Source: Alphaproteobacteria bacterium
GTDB taxonomy: Bacteria > Pseudomonadota > Alphaproteobacteria > Rhizobiales > Aestuariivirgaceae
Direction: 5' to 3'
DNA length: 5,823 bases
Assembly (NCBI GenBank): GCA_020441605.1
Contig: JAGRLX010000369.1
Coordinates: forward strand, 1 to 5,823
Positions 1-5,108 of the stretch are shown one piece after another. Made by a program: the position numbers and the translations under genes. Every line of letters begins with the position of its first letter. The first letter of the stretch is position 1. The notes under the pieces are model-generated. The model worked only from the letters and a program-made list of their open reading frames with translations. It was not told the origin of the DNA and searched no databases.

Positions 1-1491
1 GCGGGCCATGATGTAGAGATAGCCATCATCGTCCATGAAGCCGGCATCGGCGGTTTCGTAATAGCCGGGAAAGTGTGATAGATAGCTCTTCCGAAAGCGC
101 TCGTCGTTGTTCCACAGGGTCGGCAGGCAGGACGGTGGCAGTGGCAGCTTCACACAGATGGCGCCCAGGGTTCCACGTTTGACCTCGTGACCACCCTCAT
201 CGAGGACGCGCACGTCGTAACCGGGCATCGGCACCGTGGGCGAGCCATGCTTGACCGGGAGGATGCCGAGTCCCACCGGGTTAGCGGCGATGGACCAGCC
301 GGTTTCGGTCTGCCACCAGTGATCGACAACGGGAATGCCCAGTTGTTGCTCGGCCCATTTCACCGTATCGGGGTCGGCACGTTCGCCGGCCAGGAAGAGG
401 GTGCGGAGCGACTTCAGATCATACTTGCGGATGAAATTGCCCTCCGGGTCCTCCTTCTTGATGGCGCGGAAGGCGGTCGGCGCGGTGAACAGCGCCGACA
501 CGCCATATTCTTCCACGATGCGCCAGAAGGTTCCGGCATCGGGGGTACCCACGGGCTTCCCCTCGAAGACGATGGTCGTGGCGCCGTGGAGCAGGGGCGC
601 GTAGCAGATGTAGGAATGGCCGACGACCCAACCGACGTCCGAGGCCGCCCAATAGACCTCGCCGGGCTTGATGCCATAGATATTCGCCATCGACCATTTC
701 AACGCCACCATGTGCCCGCCGTTGTCGCGAAGCACTCCCTTCGGTTGACCGGTAGTCCCGGACGTATAGAGGATGTAGAGCGGATCGGTGGCCTTTACCG
801 GCACGCAATCGGCGGTGCGGCCATGGCCGCGGGCAATAGCGGCGATGGCTTCCCAATCGTGGTCGCGGCCGGCGCGCAGTTCGGACGTCACCTGGGGGCG
901 CTGGAAGACGACGCAGGATTCCACCTTGTGGGCGGCGATCTCGAGGGCTTCGTCGAGGAGCGGCTTGTAGGCGATGGTGCGTCCCGGTTCGATGCCGCAG
1001 GAGGCCGTCAGGATGGCCTTGGGCTTGGCGTCGTTGATGCGGGTCGCCAGTTCCGGCGGGGCGAATCCGCCGAAGACGACGGAATGGATGGCGCCCAGAC
1101 GGGCGCAGGCCAGCATGCCGAAAATGGCCTGGGGAATCATCGGCATGTAAAGAATGACCCGATCGCCCTTACGGATCCCAAGGTCCTGCAATGCCGCTGC
1201 GAGAGTAGAGACCTCGTCGAGGAGCTGGGCATAGGTGTATTTGGCCTTGGCGCCAGTGATCGGGCTGTCATAGATCAGCGCCAGTCTTTCGCCGTGGCCG
1301 GCCTTCACGTGGCGGTCGACGGCGTTCCAGCAGGTGTTGCACTCGGCATTGATGAACCAGCGGTCGAGGCCCTCCTTGCGTGCATAAACCTCGTGCCAGG
1401 GACTGATCCAGTCGATATCCTTTGCCGCCTCGGCCCAAAAACGCGCCGGATCGGCTTTCCAGCTGGCGTAGACTTCCTGATAGCGGCTCAT
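1..1491 (-). CDS. prpE: Propionyl-CoA synthetase, N-terminal 497 residues (3' end outside window)
   Basis: AMP-forming ligase predicted to convert propionate, ATP and CoA to propionyl-CoA in the cytoplasm, feeding the methylcitrate or methylmalonyl-CoA route. The frame is open from the ATG at 1491-1489 to the window edge. The N-terminus (MSRYQEVYASWKADPARFW) is the ACAS_N-type start typical of PrpE. The P-loop-like A3 motif YTSGTTGQPKGV is at residues 242-253, followed by RDNGGHMVALKW, which is characteristic of PrpE rather than acetyl-CoA synthetase. The A5 motif HWWQTETG is at 391-398 and the ribose-binding Asp of the A7 motif (YETADAG) is at about 482. PrpE is usually around 630 residues, so the C-terminal lid domain with the catalytic (acetylatable) Lys is missing only because the window ends. 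A GGGAGGG Shine-Dalgarno lies 7 nt upstream of the start. It is divergent from the PAS-GGDEF gene. An acetyl-CoA synthetase with relaxed specificity is the main alternative. Confidence 0.93.
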   Translation of the reverse strand, partial: MSRYQEVYASWKADPARFWAEAAKDIDWISPWHEVYARKEGLDRWFINAECNTCWNAVDRHVKAGHGERLALIYDSPITGAKAKYTYAQLLDEVSTLAAALQDLGIRKGDRVILYMPMIPQAIFGMLACARLGAIHSVVFGGFAPPELATRINDAKPKAILTASCGIEPGRTIAYKPLLDEALEIAAHKVESCVVFQRPQVTSELRAGRDHDWEAIAAIARGHGRTADCVPVKATDPLYILYTSGTTGQPKGVLRDNGGHMVALKWSMANIYGIKPGEVYWAASDVGWVVGHSYICYAPLLHGATTIVFEGKPVGTPDAGTFWRIVEEYGVSALFTAPTAFRAIKKEDPEGNFIRKYDLKSLRTLFLAGERADPDTVKWAEQQLGIPVVDHWWQTETGWSIAANPVGLGILPVKHGSPTVPMPGYDVRVLDEGGHEVKRGTLGAICVKLPLPPSCLPTLWNNDERFRKSYLSHFPGYYETADAGFMDDDGYLYIMAR

Positions 1492-1498
1492 GAACCGG

Positions 1499-1505
1499 CC
1501 CTCCC
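1499..1505 (-). promoter_or_regulatory. Shine-Dalgarno of prpE
   Basis: On the minus strand this reads GGGAGGG, with 7 nt to the ATG at 1491-1489. It is a strong ribosome binding site and, with the family-typical N-terminus, fixes the prpE start. Confidence 0.75.
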
Positions 1506-1521
1506 GTCGATTGCGTGAGGT

Positions 1522-1551
1522 CTTATCGGCGCGATGATGCGGTCAAGGCAA
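1522..1551 (-). promoter_or_regulatory. prpE: Weak candidate sigma-70-type promoter for prpE
   Basis: Read on the minus strand, TTGCCT (1551-1546) is followed after 18 nt by GATAAG (1527-1522), about 30 nt upstream of the start codon. TTGACC (1546-1541) is a better -35 but leaves only 13 nt to the same -10. Both elements match the consensus poorly, so this is a location guess and not a firm promoter call. Confidence 0.2.
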
Positions 1552-1667
1552 GAGCCATGGCTTAGGCAATTGGTTGTGGGTGCTGATTTGAAGCAGGGCA
1601 ATCAAAGGCCAGCAAGTGTGGTTGCGTGGCAGAATGCGGACATTGAAGTAGGTGGAAAATCTTATAT

Positions 1668-1712
1668 CACGTTGAAGTGAAACGAAAAAATTACTTAGCA
1701 CGTTAAACGTGA
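1668..1712. repeat. Duplicated operator-like box (CACGTT repeats) upstream of the PAS-GGDEF gene
   Basis: Two near-identical boxes lie in the same orientation. CACGTTGAAGTGA is at 1668-1680 and CACGTTAAACGTGA at 1699-1712. They differ by one substitution and one single-base gap and start 31 bp apart, about three helical turns. The second contains a perfect 13-bp palindrome CACGTT-A-AACGTG (1699-1711). The first is an imperfect version, with TCAC and GTGA arms around six bases. Paired, dyad-symmetric, helically phased sites in a divergent promoter region suggest binding by a dimeric transcription factor. Which factor is unknown. Confidence 0.5.
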
Positions 1713-1725
1713 GTTTATTCGTGAA

Positions 1726-1734
1726 TGCTATCTA
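1726..1734 (+). promoter_or_regulatory. Possible extended -10 element for the PAS-GGDEF gene
   Basis: TG-C-TATCTA at 1726-1734 has the TGn extension and a TAT start of a sigma-70 -10. No good -35 is present at 16-18 nt spacing: that place is occupied by the right arm of the 1699-1711 palindrome. If real, a regulator bound there would overlap the -35 region. The leader to the ATG at 1771 would be about 30 nt. Confidence 0.22.
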
Positions 1735-1755
1735 TTCGGGCATAGCCTGATGTGT

Positions 1756-1760
1756 AGGAG
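1756..1760 (+). promoter_or_regulatory. Shine-Dalgarno deciding the start of the PAS-GGDEF gene
   Basis: AGGAG lies 10 nt before the ATG at 1771. The earlier in-frame ATG at 1750 overlaps this region and has no purine-rich site ahead of it, so 1771 is preferred. Confidence 0.55.
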
Positions 1761-1770
1761 TGCAGTTCGA

Positions 1771-2757
1771 ATGCCAAGCCAAGCGTGGAAACCCGATTGC
1801 TGGGACGAGGACATGGAGACCCGGGGCATCCATTGCCGCGTACCCGATCTGCAGGCGGAGAATGCCCTGCTGCGGGCGGTGATCGATAATTTTCCAGGTG
1901 GCATTCTGCTCTACGACAAGAACCTCCGGCTGGTCGTCTGCAATGAGACCCAGAAACGCCTGCTTGACTATCCGCCTGCCCTCTTCGAGTTCGGGCTGCC
2001 GACACTGGAACAAATCTTCCGTTTCAATGCCGTGCGCGGCGAATATGGCTCGGGGGACGTAGAGGAGCATGTGCACCAGCGGATGCGGTTGGCAGCGCGG
2101 CGCGAGCCCCATGTCTTCGAGCGGGTTCGACCCAATGGTACGGTGCTTCAGATTCGCGGTGTGCCGCTGCCCGGCGGCGGGTTCCTGACCACCTATACGG
2201 ATATCACCAGCGAGCGCCGGCAGAAAGCCCCTGACAACAGAGCCGTGACCTGCGACATGCAAACCGAACTGCCGAACTGGACCCTGTTCCTCGACCGCTT
2301 CGGACAGGTGATGGCCAGGGTACGCCGCGGGCAGATCGCCGCCATTCACTATGTCGATATCGACAATTTCAAACAGGTTGAATCCCGGCTTGGCCGCAAT
2401 GTCGCCGAGGTCCTGTTAAAGAGCGTCGCCTACCGCCTGCGCAACGTGGCGCGCGCCACCGACACGGTGAGTCGGCTCGGCGAGGACGAATTCATCATTC
2501 TCCAATCGGAAGTGGACCGTCCGTCAAGCGTGGCGAAATTGTCGAAGCGGGTGATCGACGCTATCAAGCAGCCATTCGAAATCGCCAATTACAAGATTGC
2601 GGTGGGCGCCAGCATCGGCGTGGCCATGCTGCCGCGCGACGGGTCGATGCCCGAAGAACTGATCGCCAAAGCCAAGGAAAATCTTTACCGGTCACGGAGC
2701 GAAACAGGCGAGAACGGGATAGTTAAGGATAGCGTCAATCCCATCATCGCGGTTTAG
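1771..2757 (+). CDS. PAS-GGDEF protein with a degenerate diguanylate cyclase active site
   Basis: Cytoplasmic sensor-type protein of 328 residues, with no membrane segment or signal peptide. A PAS domain of the PAS_7 type spans about residues 27-146. It opens with a short helix (LRAVIDNFPGGILLYD) and ends in the usual GGGFLTTYTDIT linker. A GGDEF domain follows at about 158-318, with TELPNWTLFLDRF, the metal-binding DID at 196-198 and the signature at 237-241. The signature reads GEDEF instead of GGDEF. The positions that bind guanine in PleD (Asn335, Asp344) are Glu204 and Glu213 here, and the usual GHxxGD segment is GRNVAE. The inhibitory c-di-GMP site RxxD is intact (RATD, 228-231), five residues before the signature. 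Inference: cyclase activity is weak or absent and the domain may instead bind c-di-GMP or a nucleotide. There is no EAL domain. It lies 58 nt upstream of the PAP2 pair and may be co-transcribed with it. An alternative start at 1750 would add seven residues. Confidence 0.88.
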   Translation: MPSQAWKPDCWDEDMETRGIHCRVPDLQAENALLRAVIDNFPGGILLYDKNLRLVVCNETQKRLLDYPPALFEFGLPTLEQIFRFNAVRGEYGSGDVEEHVHQRMRLAARREPHVFERVRPNGTVLQIRGVPLPGGGFLTTYTDITSERRQKAPDNRAVTCDMQTELPNWTLFLDRFGQVMARVRRGQIAAIHYVDIDNFKQVESRLGRNVAEVLLKSVAYRLRNVARATDTVSRLGEDEFIILQSEVDRPSSVAKLSKRVIDAIKQPFEIANYKIAVGASIGVAMLPRDGSMPEELIAKAKENLYRSRSETGENGIVKDSVNPIIAV

Positions 2758-2815
2758 CCTATCTTAAAGGCCTGCCGCCATAGTCGCTTACCGTTGCAAT
2801 AAGGGACGCGACAGG

Positions 2816-3940
2816 ATGGATATGCCTTCCGCCACGGCCACACTGCGGGCTGGAACCGCCGGACAAGACCGCTTTTGGCCATTGTTGCGCCAGAGTCTCA
2901 GCGCCCATGCCATCTTCTTCGCGCTGATCGGCGCCTATCTCCTGTCCTTCGCGGTGCTGCTGCGGTTGCGTCCCGATCTCGAACCATCCAATTTCCTGCT
3001 CATGGCCGTGGGCTTCTCGGCCTTTTCGCTGCCTGTGATGCTGATCGGCCTGTTCTTCATGCGCTTCTATCACATCGCGACAGTGGTGAAGCCGGAGCGC
3101 CCGATACCGGCGCTCACTGCCGATCTCCGCCAGTATCTCGGCGATCGCCGGCGCATGGCCCATGGCCTGCCCATGGTGGTGATCATGGTCCTCTTCATGT
3201 ACGTTTTTGTCGAGCTCAAGGCCAATATCCCGACGCTCAATCCGTTTTCGTGGGATACGAGCCTGGTGGCGCTCGAGAAGACGCTGCATTTCGGCCGCCA
3301 GCCTTGGGAATGGCTGCAGCCCGTCCTCGGCTACAGGCCGATCACATTCCTGATCAACCTCAACTACAATGCCTGGTTCGCGGTCATGTGGGTGGTGTGG
3401 GTCTACTTCGCCTTCGCGGAGACGGCGAGTGAAACGCGCACGCGGTTCTTCCTTACCTTCTTTCTCGCCTGGATCATCGGCGGTGGTGTCATGGCGATCT
3501 ATTTCTCCTCGGTCGGCCCCTGCTTCTATGGGCTTATGGGGCTCTCGCCAGACCCGTTCGCCGACCAGATGGCATATCTGCGCGAGGTCAATGAAACGTT
3601 CCCGATCTGGGCCATCCAGGTTCAGGACATGCTGTGGGCAAGCTATCAGGGCCAGGTGTCGATCGATGGCATTTCGGCGATGCCATCGATGCACAATGGC
3701 ACCGCCCTGCTGTTCGCGCTGGCCGGCTTTCAGGTGAACCGCAAGATCGGCTGGCTGCTGATGGCCCATGCCGTATTCATCTTCATCGGTTCGGTGCATC
3801 TCGCATGGCACTATGCGGTCGACAGCTACATGGCCTGGGCGGTGACGCTGGTCCTGTGGTTCGCCCTTGCGCCGGTGACGCGCTGGTGGCACGGCCGCGC
3901 CGCCCAGCGGACTTTCACCCTGGCACTCGAGAGGGCCTGA
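2816..3940 (+). CDS. PAP2-superfamily integral membrane protein (PAP2_3/Aur1-like), first of a tandem pair
   Basis: A 374-residue inner-membrane protein with about eight hydrophobic segments (roughly 29-49, 60-83, 117-134, 177-200, 211-233, 293-307, 312-330, 338-354). The C-terminal part carries PAP2 phosphatase hallmarks: GISAMPSMHN with PSMH at 290-293 (motif C2, nucleophile-assisting His) and GSVHLAWHYAVD at 325-336 (motif C3, His332 and Asp336 as the catalytic pair). The Arg of the classical SRx5Hx3D motif is replaced by Ser, as is common in the Aur1/inositolphosphotransferase-like PAP2_3 group. Motif C1 is not clear; VKPERP at 91-96 is the nearest match. An upstream block PFSWD...LHFG..PW..LQP (143-169) is shared with the next gene. 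The likely role is hydrolysis or transfer of a lipid-linked phosphate at the outer face of the membrane; the substrate is unknown. AAGGGA lies 9 nt before the ATG. An in-frame ATG at 2822 is an alternative start. Confidence 0.85.
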   Translation: MDMPSATATLRAGTAGQDRFWPLLRQSLSAHAIFFALIGAYLLSFAVLLRLRPDLEPSNFLLMAVGFSAFSLPVMLIGLFFMRFYHIATVVKPERPIPALTADLRQYLGDRRRMAHGLPMVVIMVLFMYVFVELKANIPTLNPFSWDTSLVALEKTLHFGRQPWEWLQPVLGYRPITFLINLNYNAWFAVMWVVWVYFAFAETASETRTRFFLTFFLAWIIGGGVMAIYFSSVGPCFYGLMGLSPDPFADQMAYLREVNETFPIWAIQVQDMLWASYQGQVSIDGISAMPSMHNGTALLFALAGFQVNRKIGWLLMAHAVFIFIGSVHLAWHYAVDSYMAWAVTLVLWFALAPVTRWWHGRAAQRTFTLALERA

Positions 3941-3943
3941 CAC

Positions 3944-5056
3944 ATGAGCATGGACGCCGTCACGCTGCAACTGCCACGCCACCGGGTCATCGGTGGCCTG
4001 GTCGCGAGAAGTTTCGCGGTACAGTGGATCCTGTTCCTGGTGCCGGTGCTCTTTCTGCTGACCAACACGGCCCTGCTGTGGAATGCCGGAACCTATGCCA
4101 AGCAGGATGCGATGACGTTGCTCAGCTCGGTGATGACCATCACCCTGCCAGTCGGCATCGCCATCGTCGCGCTATTTCGCCTGGTTCAACTGATGGTCGT
4201 CATCCGGCCTCCCAGTCTGTTCGCCGCCATGGGGGCCGACATGCGGATGCTGGTCGCGCGGCCGCAGAGGTTGATCGCCGTTGCGCCGGTCATTGCCGCG
4301 GTGATGGTGTTCAACAAGGCGCTGCTGGAGATGAAGATTGCCATTCCCTTGGTGCAGCCCTTTACCTGGGACAAGGCCTTTGTCAGCCTTGACCGCGCCC
4401 TGCATTTCGGCGTCGATCCCTGGCGCCTGATCCAGCCGTTCATGGGTTTCCCGTGGCTCACCTATGCCGTGAACGTCACCTATATCATGTGGTTCCTGGC
4501 GCTGTTCGGCGCCTGGTTCTGGTTCGGCTTCCAGGCCAGGCTCACCGAAGAGCGGACGCGCTTTTTCCTCGCCTACATGATGACATGGTGGATCGGCGGC
4601 GGACTGCTGTCGGTGGCCTTTTCCTCGGCTGGACCGGTATATCTCGACCGGCTCGGCGTCAATCCCAATCCCTACACCGGGCTCTTCGCCTATCTCGACC
4701 AGGTCCATGCCCAGCTCAACCTCGGCAGCGCCAACATCCAGCAGGCGTTGTGGGATGGCTACGTCGGAAAGATCCCAGCGATGGGCATCTCGGCTTTTCC
4801 GTCGATGCACAATGCCACCGCAGCGCTGTTCGTGATGGCCTTCTGGAAGACCTCGCGGGCGGCCGGCATCGCCTTCATTGTCTATGGTATCATCATATTG
4901 CTCGGCTCGATCCATCTCGGATGGCATTATGCCGTCGATGGCTATGGCGGCGTGCTCATAGCACTGCTGTGCTGGTGGCTCGCGGGCCCGATTGCGCGCT
5001 GGTACTGCAACCTGCCATCGACCCGGCGGTTCAACGAGGACATGGCCTCGCTTTGA
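3944..5056 (+). CDS. PAP2-superfamily integral membrane protein (PAP2_3/Aur1-like), second of a tandem pair
   Basis: A 370-residue multi-pass membrane protein, paralogous to the gene just upstream. It has PSMH at 286-289 in GISAFPSMHN, GSIHLGWHYAVD at 321-332 (His328 and Asp332), and the block PFTWD...LHFG..PW..IQP at 139-165. A second shared block has TRFFL...W.IGGG....FSS.GP (205-230). Hydrophobic segments fall at about 24-46, 59-86, 107-126, 172-196, 207-227, 290-303, 307-323 and 333-351. By hand count 17 of 37 residues match the paralogue over the PF.WD block and 27 of 52 over the PSMH-to-HYAVD block, while the N-terminal 100 residues have diverged strongly. Its ATG lies 3 nt after the stop of the first gene, and its Shine-Dalgarno (GAGAGGG, 3929-3935) is inside that gene's end, so the two are surely co-translated. 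Predicted role: lipid-phosphate phosphatase or head-group transferase of unknown substrate. Confidence 0.85.
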   Translation: MSMDAVTLQLPRHRVIGGLVARSFAVQWILFLVPVLFLLTNTALLWNAGTYAKQDAMTLLSSVMTITLPVGIAIVALFRLVQLMVVIRPPSLFAAMGADMRMLVARPQRLIAVAPVIAAVMVFNKALLEMKIAIPLVQPFTWDKAFVSLDRALHFGVDPWRLIQPFMGFPWLTYAVNVTYIMWFLALFGAWFWFGFQARLTEERTRFFLAYMMTWWIGGGLLSVAFSSAGPVYLDRLGVNPNPYTGLFAYLDQVHAQLNLGSANIQQALWDGYVGKIPAMGISAFPSMHNATAALFVMAFWKTSRAAGIAFIVYGIIILLGSIHLGWHYAVDGYGGVLIALLCWWLAGPIARWYCNLPSTRRFNEDMASL

Positions 5057-5075
5057 TTTGTCAGCGATGTGGTTT

Positions 5076-5108
5076 ATGAGGCATCTGACTTTGCCAAGGA
5101 TGCCTCAT
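5076..5108 (+). promoter_or_regulatory. Inverted repeat covering the start site of the second acyl-CoA synthetase
   Basis: ATGAGGCATC (5076-5085) and GATGCCTCAT (5099-5108) are perfect 10-bp inverted arms separated by 13 nt. The right arm includes the last two bases of the Shine-Dalgarno AAGGA (5096-5100) and the first two bases of the start codon ATG (5107-5109). As RNA the hairpin would bury the initiation site. As DNA it could be an operator for a dimeric regulator. No T-tract follows, so an intrinsic terminator is unlikely. Confidence 0.55.

Larger units (their letters stand above)
1492..1770. other. Divergent intergenic region between prpE and the PAS-GGDEF gene
   Basis: These 279 nt separate two divergent genes and should hold the promoters of both. 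No reading frame of coding character is visible: ATGs at 1557 and 1633 run into stops within two and five codons. The left half (to about 1640) has the base composition of the flanking genes and holds a 10-bp palindrome AGCCATGGCT (1553-1562). The right half (about 1641-1740) is distinctly AT-rich and contains the duplicated CACGTT boxes and a possible extended -10. No structured RNA or terminator with a T-tract was recognised. Confidence 0.7.

Noticed and set aside
187..1518. A 443-codon open frame on the plus strand, antisense to prpE
   Set aside because: The minus-strand frame carries clear PrpE motifs along its whole length. The antisense product is rich in Gly, Arg, His and Asp with no recognisable domain, as expected from the mirror of GC-rich codon use.
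1553..1562. Palindrome AGCCATGGCT upstream of prpE
   Set aside because: Ten symmetric bases without extension or second copy; too short to call an operator.
1750..1770. Upstream in-frame ATG adding seven residues to the PAS-GGDEF protein
   Set aside because: No Shine-Dalgarno precedes it, and the AGGAG at 1756-1760 lies inside this extension and serves the ATG at 1771.
1732..2349. Minus-strand open frame opposite the PAS domain
   Set aside because: No recognisable domain, and it overlaps the well supported PAS-GGDEF frame completely.
2758..2815. Promoter or terminator in the gap before the first PAP2 gene
   Set aside because: The 58 nt show no convincing -35/-10 pair and no stable hairpin with a T-tract. 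Only the AAGGGA ribosome binding site is supported.
3154..3177. Cluster of CATGG words suggesting a repeat
   Set aside because: It is the coding sequence for MAHGLPM in the first PAP2 protein. The repetition follows from Met, Ala and Pro codons.
2759..3982. A 407-codon open frame on the minus strand, antisense to the first PAP2 gene
   Set aside because: Its product is extremely rich in charged residues, His and Gln, the typical antisense image of a hydrophobic membrane protein. The sense strand has PSMH and HYAVD motifs and a good ribosome binding site.
4172..4927. Minus-strand open frame opposite the second PAP2 gene
   Set aside because: Same antisense image of a membrane protein: charged, His- and Gln-rich, without any domain. 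The sense frame is supported by its paralogue.
5076..5108. Intrinsic terminator after the second PAP2 gene
   Set aside because: The inverted repeat is not followed by a run of T, and its right arm enters the next start codon, so a start-site hairpin or operator fits better.
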